Shown: positions 9,952 through 19,021 of the stretch, one piece after another | Layout: each line of letters opens with the position of its first letter | How positions within the stretch are numbered: position 1 is the stretch's first letter | Source: Acetobacteraceae bacterium | GTDB taxonomy: Bacteria; Pseudomonadota; Alphaproteobacteria; Acetobacterales; Acetobacteraceae | Assembly: GCA_039613835.1 (NCBI GenBank) | Contig: CP154827.1 | Coordinates: 404,501 to 468,500, forward strand | DNA: 64,000 nucleotides | Direction of reading: 5' to 3' | The notes under the pieces: model-generated | Databases searched by the model: none | What the model saw: the letters and a program-made list of their open reading frames with translations, nothing else | Told to the model about the DNA's origin: nothing | Made by a program: the position numbers and the translations under genes

Positions 9952-11496
9952 TTAACCAGGCGCGTCATATGCATTCACCCTGTTTGCTGTCTTAATGACA
10001 GAACCGCCCTGCGCGGCTGTCAAAATCTCACGAATGACGGCGGCATCATCAAATGGATGCGCTGCGTCTTTAATGATCTGCCCGGTTTCGTGCCCCTTGC
10101 CGGTGACGACGACGATATCGCCCGGTTCGGCATGTAGCACGGCGTGGGCGATGGCTGTGTGGCGGTCGCCGATTTCCGTGGCGTCAGGGCATCCCTGCAT
10201 GACGGCTCGGCGGATTGCAGCGGGGTCCTCATCGCGCGGATTATCGTCGGTGACGATGCATTGATCCGCATATCTGGCGGCAATCTGACCCATTAGGGGG
10301 CGCTTCCCTTGATCACGATTGCCTCCCGCGCCAAAAATAACAGTCAGTCGATGCCGCGCATGCGGGCGTAGGCTTTGCAGCACGTGGCCGAGCGCGTCCG
10401 GCGTATGGGCGTAGTCTACAAATATCGAGGCACCATGATGCGATGCGGCGACAAATTCACACCGCCCGCGCACGCCCTGTAATTGTGTCAGACCCTGACA
10501 GATCTGACGGGCGGATTCTTCATCGTCCCATGCCAGAGCAGCCGCCAGCAAAATATTATCGACCTGCACGCGCCCGATGAGGGGGATGGCGATGTCATCC
10601 AGCATTTCCCCGAAAAGGCATAGTTTCAGACGCTGCCCCGTCGGGAGGGGCCTTGCACTGACAAGCCACAGCGCCTCACCAGCTACGCCCACTGTGCGAA
10701 GCGCGAGGGCGCGTGACGTTGCAATATCCTTTAATGTCGCAAGCGTTTCAGAGTCCATATCTGCATTGATCGCCGCCACACCCGCTGTGGGGAGGACTTC
10801 TCGGAAAAGCCGCAATTTGGCGTCGCGATAGGCGTCGAGAGTCTGATGGTAATCCAGATGGTCCCGCGTGAGGTTGGAGAAACCTGCGCGTGTCAATCTG
10901 ACGCCATCAAGGCGAAACTGATCAAGCCCGTGAGACGAGGCTTCCAGCGCAACATGATCGACGCGGTGGGTTTTGAGGTCATGCAATGTCTCGGCCAGCT
11001 TCACCGGGTCGGGCGTTGTCAGGGGAGGGAGGCGCAAATCCAAACCCTCAGAAACGAGGCCGAGCGTACCGATACTGGCAGAACGCAGGCCCCGCATCAT
11101 CCAGATCTGCCGCAAAAAATCCGCTGTGCTTGTCTTGCCATTCGTGCCGGTGATGGCCGCGATCTCAGCAGGTTGCGCGCCATAAAACGCGGCGGACAGA
11201 AGGGCGAGGTCGCGCCGGGGATTGGTAGAGGCAAGATGCAGGATGTCACGGCCCGCGATGGCGGTTACCGCATTGGGGCCGTGATGGGACATGACGACAT
11301 CAGCCCCCTTCGCCACTGCCTGCGGCATAAATGTCGCGCCACTGACGGCGGCGCCATCAATCGCCACGAAAAGACTGTTCAAGGTGGCCAGGCGGCTGTC
11401 ACTCGTCACCCCGCCAACCGTCCGACCTACCCATTCCGGCCTCACGGAGGAGGGCAGGGTGATGCGCGCTTGTCTGAATAGCTCCTGCAATTGCAT
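9952..11496 (-). CDS. murE: UDP-MurNAc-L-Ala-D-Glu:meso-diaminopimelate ligase MurE
   Basis: MurE adds the third stem-peptide residue. The 514-residue protein has the ATP loop GTNGKTST at about 117-124 and the DNPR motif (in TDDNPRDEDP) that is characteristic of enzymes using meso-diaminopimelate rather than lysine, as expected for a Gram-negative cell. The ATG at 11494-11496 is preceded by GAGGGCC about eight bases upstream. It lies 16 bases after ftsI. Confidence 0.96.
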   Translation of the reverse strand: MQLQELFRQARITLPSSVRPEWVGRTVGGVTSDSRLATLNSLFVAIDGAAVSGATFMPQAVAKGADVVMSHHGPNAVTAIAGRDILHLASTNPRRDLALLSAAFYGAQPAEIAAITGTNGKTSTADFLRQIWMMRGLRSASIGTLGLVSEGLDLRLPPLTTPDPVKLAETLHDLKTHRVDHVALEASSHGLDQFRLDGVRLTRAGFSNLTRDHLDYHQTLDAYRDAKLRLFREVLPTAGVAAINADMDSETLATLKDIATSRALALRTVGVAGEALWLVSARPLPTGQRLKLCLFGEMLDDIAIPLIGRVQVDNILLAAALAWDDEESARQICQGLTQLQGVRGRCEFVAASHHGASIFVDYAHTPDALGHVLQSLRPHARHRLTVIFGAGGNRDQGKRPLMGQIAARYADQCIVTDDNPRDEDPAAIRRAVMQGCPDATEIGDRHTAIAHAVLHAEPGDIVVVTGKGHETGQIIKDAAHPFDDAAVIREILTAAQGGSVIKTANRVNAYDAPG

Positions 11497-11512
11497 GGCA
11501 ATCGGCCCTCCT

Positions 11513-13495
11513 TTACTTTCTGGGTTGTGACGATAATTTCATTTTGGTGGTCTGCGGCTTTTTCTCCGCTTTCCTGACCCGCGCCGCGCCCGGGTCATTC
11601 CCCGGCCCAAGCGGGCGCACGCCGGGCGGGATGGCGGGCTCCAGCGTCATGGCCAGGGCGGCGTCGATTTTGGCGGCATTTTCCACGTCGGGGAAAAGGC
11701 CGAGTATGGGACCGATGCGCGCGATCAACTTCCCGGCTGTCGGCGTTGCATTCCAGCCCGCTGTTGAGAAATTATAGGTTTCCGGGATGCCTTTCGGCTC
11801 ATCAAGCATAACATACACGGCGTAACGCGGGTTATTCATCGGGAAAATCGACGTGAAAGCGGAGATATTCGCGTGTTTGAGATAGCGCCCGTTCGCGCCG
11901 ATTTTTTCCGCCGTGCCTGTCTTGCCGCCCACGAAATAACCCGGCACTTCAGCTTTCCTGGCCGTACCCTGCGTCACGTCGAGGCGCAACATCCGGCGCA
12001 GAAGGCGGGATGTGCTGTCAGAAAGGACGCGTCGCCCCTCCGGCGTCACGGCGCGATCATCACTATCCCGCGTGGGCGGCAGGCCGACGCTTGTGCTCTG
12101 GCTGGTTTCATCCGCACCCATCGTGTCGGGGTCTTCATCGCGTGAAAGGAGGGTCGGGGTGATGAGAATGCCCCCATTAACAGTCGCCGCCGTGCCCCGG
12201 ACGATGGCGAGAGGCGATTCCGCGATTCCGTGACCGAAACCGATCGTCATCACCGTCGCGATCCCCCAGTTTTTGCGGGCGGGCACGATGGGGCGGGCGG
12301 CTTCGGGGAGTTCGACGGGGACGCGGTCAAGAAACCCCATTTGTCCCAGCCATGATTGCTGCCTCTCCGCTCCGATATCGAGCGCGATATGGGCCGCCGC
12401 GGGATTGGAGGATTTCGCCAATACATCAGGGAGGGCCAGCCACGGGGCGAAATGATCTGACTTAATGTCGCGAATGGTGAAGCGCCCGATCTTGATCGGA
12501 ATGGTTGAAAACCGGTCCCAGATATGCGCGACTTTCATTTCAAGCGCGGCCGCGGCAACCTGCAACTTGAAGGTTGAACCAGGCTCATACATTCCCGTCA
12601 CAGCGCGGTTAAAGCGGGCATCGTCCGGTGCGCGGCCGAAATCATTAGCGTCATAATCGGGCAGGGAAACCATGGAGAGGATCTCACCCGTACGCACATC
12701 CATGACTATCCCGGCAGCGCCTTTCGCCTGAAAATGATGCATCGCTTTATTGACCACATCGCGCGTGACAACCTGCACCCGCGTATCAATGGAAAGGCGG
12801 ATCGGTGTCCGATCTTTCAAAAGGCGGTCATTGAAGAATTTCTCAATACCGGCCACGCCATGGTCATCAATATCCACGGCACCCAGTATCTGGGCCGCTG
12901 TCCGGCCGAGCGGGTAATGGCGACGCTCACCATTTTCAAAATAAATACCGGGGATGCCCAGATTATTGACGGCTAGTTGCTGCGACGGTAAAATGTCCCG
13001 CGCAAGATAGACAAATTGCTTATCCTGACGCAGCCTCTGCACCGTTGATTTCACATCGAGATCCGGAAGAACGGTTTTGAGTTTTTTTGCGGTCTCCTCG
13101 GGGTCAATCAATTCCTGCGGGTTAGCGTAGACTTGCGCGACGGGGAGGGACATGGCCAGGATCTGGCTATTGCGATCCGTGATCGCAGCGCGCTGCACTT
13201 GCAGGACTGGCATTGTCCGCCCGTCATCGCCCTCCGTCAAATCCGGCACAATCGGGATTTGCGCACTGGCTTCACCGTTGGTCGGCAACATCGGATTGAT
13301 GATGGAGGCGAGGAGGAGGCGCAGGCAGAGCGCCAGAAAAAGGAAGGTAAACCCGACCCCGACCCAGAAAATACGTATATGCATCCGCTCCAGATAAGGC
13401 GGCTCACGCCGGGCTGCGATGGGGGCAGCGGCGCGGTGCGCTCTCCGGTTCAGACGCGTTCTGCGTTTTCCGTCATCGTGAGGTGGGCTGGGCAC
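11513..13495 (-). CDS. ftsI: Septal penicillin-binding protein 3, FtsI
   Basis: FtsI is the class B transpeptidase that crosslinks septal peptidoglycan. The 660-residue product has a basic cytoplasmic tail, one membrane segment at about 41-65, a PBP dimerisation region, and the transpeptidase motifs STFK (about 307-310), SSN (362-364) and KTGT (525-528). The last roughly 60 residues are a proline- and lysine-rich tail. The start used is GTG at 13493-13495. No clear ribosome binding site precedes it, so the exact start is the weakest part of the call. Confidence 0.94.
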   Translation of the reverse strand: MPSPPHDDGKRRTRLNRRAHRAAAPIAARREPPYLERMHIRIFWVGVGFTFLFLALCLRLLLASIINPMLPTNGEASAQIPIVPDLTEGDDGRTMPVLQVQRAAITDRNSQILAMSLPVAQVYANPQELIDPEETAKKLKTVLPDLDVKSTVQRLRQDKQFVYLARDILPSQQLAVNNLGIPGIYFENGERRHYPLGRTAAQILGAVDIDDHGVAGIEKFFNDRLLKDRTPIRLSIDTRVQVVTRDVVNKAMHHFQAKGAAGIVMDVRTGEILSMVSLPDYDANDFGRAPDDARFNRAVTGMYEPGSTFKLQVAAAALEMKVAHIWDRFSTIPIKIGRFTIRDIKSDHFAPWLALPDVLAKSSNPAAAHIALDIGAERQQSWLGQMGFLDRVPVELPEAARPIVPARKNWGIATVMTIGFGHGIAESPLAIVRGTAATVNGGILITPTLLSRDEDPDTMGADETSQSTSVGLPPTRDSDDRAVTPEGRRVLSDSTSRLLRRMLRLDVTQGTARKAEVPGYFVGGKTGTAEKIGANGRYLKHANISAFTSIFPMNNPRYAVYVMLDEPKGIPETYNFSTAGWNATPTAGKLIARIGPILGLFPDVENAAKIDAALAMTLEPAIPPGVRPLGPGNDPGAARVRKAEKKPQTTKMKLSSQPRK

Positions 13496-13515
13496 GGCTT
13501 ACTGGGTGGGACAAG

Positions 13516-14262
13516 TCAAGGGCGCCGCGGCGCGGGCGGTGGCAACGCACCGTCAGCCATTGCAAAAGTGGACTTCGTATTATGTGTGCCAAGCTGACGG
13601 TAACGTGCCTTCGTGGCTGTCAGACGCCCGCCTGAGGAGGGGCGCCAGGCCACAGCGGGCGTTGCCACAGCGCGGGCGCCGCGATAAGTGGCGTAATGCA
13701 CGTGGGAGTCAGCGCGCGCGCGCGCGGCTGGTGTCGCCTCATGTTTCAAGGGGGGTGTGGCCAGGGCCAGGCGCGTCGAAAGATGAGGCTTATCGGTCAC
13801 AACATGATGGGGCGTCGCATCTCCCTGTGCAGCGGCCATAACTTCAGCCGGCTTGGCTTTTACGACCTGGCCCATTTGTGTCGCGGGCGCGGGCGCTGCA
13901 CGCTGCGCCAACGCGTTGCTTGTCGGGGCGGAAGCCTTCGCGACCATCATATCACGTTGCGGTCCTGCACTGCCGGGGGCTGGCAATGCGGCAATGGCCG
14001 TGCCTAATCTCTTATATTGCGTGGGTGCCATCGGCGTGAGATCCGTCAGGAAGCGTGCAGATAATTTCTGCAGGCGGTCCGGCTGGTTCAGAAGCGCCCA
14101 TTGGGATTGCAGCATGGCGGTTTGCTGCCGGACATCATCCGTCTGGCGAACAATGGTCCGGATGTTCTCGTCAAGAACATTTGTTTGATGCTTTTTCGAG
14201 TAAAGGAAAAGCCCGGATGCGCCGGCGAGCAGGACGCAGAAAATAGTATATGGCCGAATCAT
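13516..14262 (-). CDS. ftsL: FtsL-like division protein with long C-terminal tail
   Basis: FtsL is a small bitopic protein that bridges FtsQ/FtsB and FtsW/FtsI. The first 85 or so residues fit: one membrane segment (about 5-21), then a heptad-like coiled-coil region (about 30-75), and a position between rsmH and ftsI. The total of 248 residues is about twice the usual alphaproteobacterial FtsL. The extra C-terminal part is rich in alanine, threonine and proline and looks disordered and periplasmic. The ATG overlaps the rsmH stop as ATGA. The name rests on position and the N-terminal topology. Confidence 0.8.
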   Translation of the reverse strand: MIRPYTIFCVLLAGASGLFLYSKKHQTNVLDENIRTIVRQTDDVRQQTAMLQSQWALLNQPDRLQKLSARFLTDLTPMAPTQYKRLGTAIAALPAPGSAGPQRDMMVAKASAPTSNALAQRAAPAPATQMGQVVKAKPAEVMAAAQGDATPHHVVTDKPHLSTRLALATPPLKHEATPAARARADSHVHYATYRGARAVATPAVAWRPSSGGRLTATKARYRQLGTHNTKSTFAMADGALPPPAPRRP

Positions 14263-15275
14263 GATGTGCCCTCGAGTGGCTCTATAATATGTCGTGTTTT
14301 TTCCAGTACCCGGATTTTTGCGCTTCGGGCGCGCGGGTTTTGTTGAATTTCGTCATCGGAAGGGGTGAGCGGCTTACCATGCGGCAGCCGATACATGTTT
14401 GTCGGCTCCGCCAAAGTCACCGGCATGTGACGTGATGGGCGCGCGACGCGACCCGCTGCCGCCTGCATGGCGCGTTTCACGAGGCGATTCTCCAGCGAAT
14501 GGAAGGTGACCACCACAAGGCGACTCCCCTCCCGCAGCAATCCGGGTGCTGTTTCAAGCACGCGTTCAAGATCATTCATCTCATCATTGACGGCGATACG
14601 AATGGCCTGAAAAGTACGCGTCGCCGGGTCAATGCGTGAGCGGTCAGGATGCACCACCTTGCGGATGATCGCGGCAAGCTGTCCCGTCCGATGGATTGGT
14701 TCTTCCTGCCGCGCTGCGACAATCGCGCGGGCGACACGACGGGCGAGGCGCTCCTCACCATAATGATAGATGATATCCGCCAGCGTCGCTTCATCCGCAT
14801 GATTAACGAGATCTGCAGCGGATTGACCCGATTGCGACATGCGCATATCGAGCGGCCCATCCTGGCGGAAGGAGAAACCGCGCTCAGCCTGATCGATCTG
14901 GAAAGATGACACGCCGAGATCAAGCACGATCCCGTCAAATGGCGCCACATCGGCGAAAAGCGTCGCCATATCGCGGAAATTTCCCTGGCGGATTTCAAAA
15001 GTGGGCGCGGCCCTGCGATCATTGACGGCAAAATGATCTTGCAGCGCCTGCCCGCGCGTGATCGCATCGGGATCTTTATCCAGCGCGAAGAGATGGGCTG
15101 GCGCCTCTGCCATCATGGCGCGCGCATAACCGCCGCCGCCAAACGTCCCATCGAGGTAAGTGCCGCGACTTTGAATTTGCAACAGCGTGAGGACCTCACG
15201 CAGCATGACCGGGTTATGGCCCTCAAATTGCGATATGATTGGCATCTTGACGCACGGGGGAAGCGGAACGGTCAT
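14259..15275 (-). CDS. rsmH: 16S rRNA m4C1402 methyltransferase RsmH (MraW)
   Basis: RsmH N4-methylates C1402 of 16S rRNA with SAM. The 338-residue protein has the family N-terminus HNPVMLREVL, the SAM loop DGTFGGGGYARA, the segment GIVLDLGVSS and the C-terminal VVTFHSLENRLVKR motif. The ATG at 15273-15275 overlaps the mraZ stop as ATGA, which supports this start over the internal methionine ten codons later. Confidence 0.96.
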   Translation of the reverse strand: MTVPLPPCVKMPIISQFEGHNPVMLREVLTLLQIQSRGTYLDGTFGGGGYARAMMAEAPAHLFALDKDPDAITRGQALQDHFAVNDRRAAPTFEIRQGNFRDMATLFADVAPFDGIVLDLGVSSFQIDQAERGFSFRQDGPLDMRMSQSGQSAADLVNHADEATLADIIYHYGEERLARRVARAIVAARQEEPIHRTGQLAAIIRKVVHPDRSRIDPATRTFQAIRIAVNDEMNDLERVLETAPGLLREGSRLVVVTFHSLENRLVKRAMQAAAGRVARPSRHMPVTLAEPTNMYRLPHGKPLTPSDDEIQQNPRARSAKIRVLEKTRHIIEPLEGTS

Positions 15276-15751
15276 GATGCGTCCGACCCCTTGATGGATG
15301 AAGCGGTGCGCTGCGCGGACGTGGCGCGGGTGCGCAGACGGACTTCCTCCCGCCTTTTGATGGCCGCGCCCGACTCCCAGATCTGAAAAACGCGTCCGAG
15401 GCCCATGAAAGTGACGTCGTCAGACAATCCCGCATGTTGCTTAAGCATGTCAGGGAGGATGATGCGCCCCTCTTTATCCGAATCGATTGGATAGGCCTCA
15501 GTATAGAGGCTGGCAGCGAGGTCGTCATGCTCCTCAGAAAAAATATCGATATCATCAAGCGGGCGGGCAAGTGCGCCGAAAGAAGCGGGGGACCAGGCCT
15601 CAATGCAGGGATGCAAATGCGATGGGCGCAGAATCACAAGCGTACCGTCACCGGATTGCAGCGCCTTAAGCGCGTTCCGGAACGGTGCGGGGATTGATAC
15701 ACGCCCTTTGGCGTCAAAACGGTTTTGGTGCGTGCCTAAAAACACACTCAC
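15272..15751 (-). CDS. mraZ: Transcriptional regulator MraZ
   Basis: MraZ is the DNA-binding regulator at the head of dcw operons, built from two SpoVT/AbrB-like domains. The 159-residue product starts GTG (15749-15751) and shows both repeats: FDAKGRVSIPAPFR near the N-terminus and SDKEGRIILPDML in the second half. An in-frame TGA lies immediately upstream, so no longer start exists. In studied bacteria MraZ binds TGGG-type direct repeats upstream of its own gene; matching repeats are present here (see 15824-15848). Confidence 0.95.
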   Translation of the reverse strand: MSVFLGTHQNRFDAKGRVSIPAPFRNALKALQSGDGTLVILRPSHLHPCIEAWSPASFGALARPLDDIDIFSEEHDDLAASLYTEAYPIDSDKEGRIILPDMLKQHAGLSDDVTFMGLGRVFQIWESGAAIKRREEVRLRTRATSAQRTASSIKGSDAS

Positions 15752-15823
15752 GCCGCCTTGCTCCCGTCAAAATCTGTCATCAAACACCCGTGAAATCAGT
15801 TAACGAGTATCTTTATCGTTTTG

Positions 15824-15854
15824 CAGGATATCATGGGATTTTATGGGAAGTCAA
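15824..15854 (-). promoter_or_regulatory. mraZ/dcw promoter with embedded MraZ-type repeats
   Basis: Reading the minus strand there is a -35-like TTGACT (15849-15854), an 18-base spacer and a -10-like TATCCT (15825-15830). The spacer contains two perfect TGGGA repeats on the plus strand (15834-15838 and 15844-15848), spaced exactly ten bases apart, and a degenerate third (CAGGA, 15824-15828) in the same register. TGGGN-N5-TGGGN is the site described for E. coli MraZ. Placement between -35 and -10 suggests autorepression by occlusion. Promoter assignment is by eye. Confidence 0.6.
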
Positions 15855-16041
15855 ATAAAAAACCGTAGAAAACCGCCAAAAATCAGAGGCGTACGCGAGA
15901 TTTTAATTTTTTATTGGAGTTAAAAAAGCGTTTCATTTGCTGTGCAACAATATGGAAAGACCCTCTTTTGTTTTTTATTTGTTCTTATTATGTTCCCGTT
16001 TAACCGTGACAGGGAAGGTGCTTCCATTAACGATTAACGGT
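15855..16041. other. AT-rich intergenic region between rnpB and the mraZ promoter
   Basis: This stretch is strongly AT-rich compared with its flanks and contains no open frame worth calling. It must hold the end of the rnpB transcript. A short inverted repeat (GGAAG-GTG-CTTCC, 16013-16025) lies just past the rnpB 3' end but has no clear T run on the transcribed strand. Confidence 0.4.
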
Positions 16042-16431
16042 GGGTCAGATGATCGATAAGCCGGGTTCTGTCCGCCGAGGCGGGGCGACCATTCATCTTG
16101 GGCGCGACTCACATCGCACCTCATGCAACCAACCCGAGTGACAGGGCGGAGGGGCCCTTCATCACGTCAGACGTGACGCGTCACTCCTATTCGGTCTTGC
16201 TCCCGATGGGGTTTACCATGCCCCGGACGTTGCCGCCCGAGCGGTGCGCTCTTACCGCGCCGTTTCATCCTTACCCAAAGCCCGAGAGCCCGTTGAGCGG
16301 TTTGATTTCTGTGGCACTTTCCCTGAGGTTGCCCTCGCCGGCTGTTAGCCGGCACCGTCCTTCCGTGGAGCCCGGACTTTCCTCTACACGTAGCTTGATG
16401 CTGGTGCAGCGGTCGCCTGACCATCTAACCC
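16042..16431 (-). ncRNA. rnpB: RNase P RNA
   Basis: The catalytic RNA of RNase P, which trims tRNA 5' ends. On the minus strand it contains the highly conserved block AGAGGAAAGTCCGGGCTCC (plus-strand complement near 16369-16387) and ends with the conserved 3' block around AACCCGGCTTATCGATC. The ends were set from the P1 helix: GGGTTAGATGGTC at 16419-16431 pairs with GATCATCTGACCC at 16042-16054, allowing GU pairs. About 390 nt is normal for the bacterial A-type RNA. Confidence 0.95.
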
Positions 16432-16437
16432 GTGTTT

Positions 16438-16466
16438 TACGTGCAGCAGGGGCGGGCTTTCGTCAA
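16438..16466 (-). promoter_or_regulatory. Probable rnpB promoter
   Basis: On the minus strand a TTGACG (16461-16466) and a CACGTA (16438-16443) are separated by 17 bases. The P1 helix of rnpB would begin six bases further on, at 16431, as expected for a transcript starting at its mature 5' end. The -35 matches sigma-70 well, the -10 poorly. Confidence 0.5.
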
Positions 16467-16500
16467 GACAAGTTTGCCTTGACCCCGCTGCCCGGAGACG

Positions 16501-16974
16501 TCACTGCGCGGGCATAGGGTGATAATGCCCCGGACTGCCCGCATCATTCTGCAAGGTGCGGTCCGCCTTATTCACGAGAATCGTGAAGGCCGTGGCCGTT
16601 TTGCCATCAATGCCGGGGCAGCTATCTGTCGCACGCACCAGAAACTGGACATGCGTGGCATGTGCCGGGTTGGCCCCGTTGATGATCGGGACAACGCAGC
16701 GGCGTGGCACATCCAGCAGCCCCTGGTCTTTCACGAGCAGGCGCAAATGCTCCGTCAACTTGGTATTGTCAAACCAGGCCAGATCATTGAACTGAACCTT
16801 GTCCGCCGCTTTCGGGAGCCATCCCATTTTCGCGGCAAGAAGCGTCATCAGCGCCACCGGGATAATGACCAGAAGACGGCGCAGTATATGCTGCCGCAAC
16901 GTCCGTCGGGGCCGACGCGCAAGGCCGGGCCCGGATGGCTGCGGCGTTGCGCCGTCCTGTTTCTGCGACGTCAT
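16501..16974 (-). CDS. Hypothetical single-pass membrane protein downstream of zwf
   Basis: I do not recognise a family. The 157-residue product has a basic, arginine-rich N-terminus (about 18-33), one membrane segment (IIPVALMTLLAA, about 36-50) and a roughly 105-residue soluble part with two cysteines (CVVP and DSCPG) that could form a disulfide if periplasmic. It starts three bases after the zwf stop, so it is probably co-transcribed with zwf. Coding use looks normal for the region. No function is proposed. Confidence 0.65.
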   Translation of the reverse strand: MTSQKQDGATPQPSGPGLARRPRRTLRQHILRRLLVIIPVALMTLLAAKMGWLPKAADKVQFNDLAWFDNTKLTEHLRLLVKDQGLLDVPRRCVVPIINGANPAHATHVQFLVRATDSCPGIDGKTATAFTILVNKADRTLQNDAGSPGHYHPMPAQ

Positions 16975-16977
16975 GGG

Positions 16978-18450
16978 TCAGAGAGACACATCTTCATGCC
17001 ACTGGGCATGATGGCGCTTCAGCATGTCGCGTGCTTCATCCGGTCCCCAACTACCAGCTTTATAATGTGCCATGGGTGTGACTTTGTCAGCCCAGGCTTT
17101 CATCAACGGCGCCAGCCATGTCCACGCCGCTTCAACCTCATCCCGACGGATGAACAGGATCGGGTCACCCCGGACCGCATCCAGCATCAGGCGCTCATAA
17201 GCATCAGGGTAACGCGTCTGGAATGTCTGCGCGAAATCAACGCGCATCGTTGCCTGGCCGAGGCTGAAATCATCATGCTCGGGGTTTTTGGCGTTGAACG
17301 TCCAGGAAATACCCTCATTCGGCTGGACACGGATGGCCAACGCATTGCGTTTGGCTTCCGTCGGGAAAAGCCGCGACTCCGTTGGTTTGAAGGTGATGAC
17401 AACCTCACTGACCTTCTGCTCAAGTCTTTTCGCCGTACGGATGAAGAACGGCACGTTTTTCCAACGCGGTGAGTCAATTTCGGCGCAGAGCGCGACGTAG
17501 GTCTCGGTCTGGCTTTCCTTACCGAGTTCCTCCAAATATCCAGGGACATTTTCAGAACCCATCTTTCCTGCGACATATTGCCCGCGCACAGCGTGAGACG
17601 CGATCGTCTTACTGTCGAAAGGCTTCAGGCCCTGAAGCACGGCAACCTTGGCGTCGCGCACATCATCAGCGGCCATTGAGGCTGGTTTTTCTATCCCGAT
17701 CAGCGCGAGCACCTGAAGCAGATGATTTTGGATCATGTCGCGCAGGGCGCCGGACTCATCATAATAAGCGCCCCGTCCTTCGACACCCACTGTTTCAGCA
17801 GCGGTAATCTGCACGGACTCGATATAGTCGGATGACCAGACAGCCTCAAACATAGGATTGGAGAAGCGAAGGGCAATCACGCCTTGCACGGTTTCCTTGC
17901 CGAGATAATGATCAATGCGGAAGATATTTTCTTCCTTGAAATATTGCCCGACCGAATCATTGATTTCGTTCGCGGTCGCGAGATCGACGCCGATCGGCTT
18001 CTCCAGCACAACGCGTGCGTCGCCAACGGCGAGTTTCTTGTCATGTAGGTTTTTAGCAATCGCACCATAGAGGTTGGGCGCTGTCGCGAAATAAAAGACG
18101 CGCACACGATCCGCCCTGTCTTCGGGAATGAGCGCGCGCAGACTGTTCCAATCACTCTCCGGTTTGGGGCCATCAAGGCTGACATAATGAACGAGCTTCA
18201 GGAAACGCTGAATTTTGGCGTCGTCGAAATCCTCTTTTTTGACAAACTTCTTAAGGGCCTCCAGCGCACGTCCCTGATACGCTTCACGGGTCAGAGGCGA
18301 GCGCGCCGTGCCGATAATGCGCGCCTCTTCCGGCACCTGCCCCTCAAGCATCCGATAATAAAAGCCGGGGAGCAGTTTGCGCATCGTCAAATCACCTGTT
18401 GCGCCGAAGATGACGTAATCAAATGGTTTGACGGTTACGGTACGAGACAT
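16978..18450 (-). CDS. zwf: Glucose-6-phosphate 1-dehydrogenase
   Basis: Zwf oxidises glucose 6-phosphate to 6-phosphogluconolactone, the entry to the oxidative pentose phosphate route that acetic acid bacteria rely on. The 490-residue protein has the nucleotide loop GATGDLT (about 16-22), EKPIG, and the active-site signature RIDHYLGKE (about 178-186). I chose ATG at 18448-18450, which has GAAAGGTGAG just upstream, over an in-frame GTG at 18459. It is followed closely by a small membrane-protein gene. Confidence 0.96.
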   Translation of the reverse strand: MSRTVTVKPFDYVIFGATGDLTMRKLLPGFYYRMLEGQVPEEARIIGTARSPLTREAYQGRALEALKKFVKKEDFDDAKIQRFLKLVHYVSLDGPKPESDWNSLRALIPEDRADRVRVFYFATAPNLYGAIAKNLHDKKLAVGDARVVLEKPIGVDLATANEINDSVGQYFKEENIFRIDHYLGKETVQGVIALRFSNPMFEAVWSSDYIESVQITAAETVGVEGRGAYYDESGALRDMIQNHLLQVLALIGIEKPASMAADDVRDAKVAVLQGLKPFDSKTIASHAVRGQYVAGKMGSENVPGYLEELGKESQTETYVALCAEIDSPRWKNVPFFIRTAKRLEQKVSEVVITFKPTESRLFPTEAKRNALAIRVQPNEGISWTFNAKNPEHDDFSLGQATMRVDFAQTFQTRYPDAYERLMLDAVRGDPILFIRRDEVEAAWTWLAPLMKAWADKVTPMAHYKAGSWGPDEARDMLKRHHAQWHEDVSL

Positions 18451-18712
18451 GGGTCTCACCTTTCTTAATAAGAAAATGAAATATCGTGGCCATTATGCAC
18501 AGACGTAAGCTGAGGGTAAAGGAGACGGCAAAGTCCGCCCCTGGATGCCTGACGTTCTGCATGGCCGTTTCGCTTCGACGTGCTTTTCGCGATGCCGAAG
18601 TGGCGACAGGAGGGAGATCGAACAGGGTGGCGACATTGATCGCCCATTGACCAAACGGAAGAACGATTGATAATCCGACCCTGAGATTATTCGATCATGA
18701 GGGCCTATATCT

Positions 18713-18985
18713 ATGGATGATACGACAATAACGCAAGATGCCGCCGCTGAAAGCGGGGAGGTGTCCGCCAAACGGCTCCAATCGATCATTGATCGGGTCG
18801 AACGTCTGGAGGGGGAGCGTAAGGCGCTTGCAAGCGACATCAAGGATATTTTCCTTGAGGCGAAATCGGCAGGTTTCGATGTGCCAGTGCTCCGCCAGCT
18901 TCTTCGTATCCGTAAGCAGGAGCCGTCAGAGGTGGAAGAGCAGGAAACCCTCCTACATCTTTATCGTCATGCCTTAGAGATGTAA
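18713..18985 (+). CDS. gapR: Nucleoid-associated protein GapR (DUF2312)
   Basis: GapR is a small alphaproteobacterial DNA-binding protein that recognises overtwisted DNA ahead of forks and transcription. The 90-residue product matches the family pattern throughout: RLQSIIDRVERLEGERKALASDI, then EAKSAGFDVPVLRQLLRIRKQ and a C-terminal helix ending in HLYRHALEM. Length is normal. It faces away from zwf and is followed 36 bases later by a membrane-protein gene. Confidence 0.92.
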   Translation: MDDTTITQDAAAESGEVSAKRLQSIIDRVERLEGERKALASDIKDIFLEAKSAGFDVPVLRQLLRIRKQEPSEVEEQETLLHLYRHALEM

Positions 18986-19021
18986 GCGTTAAGGGTAAAA
19001 TTCAGGGAAGAGGGGAGCGGT

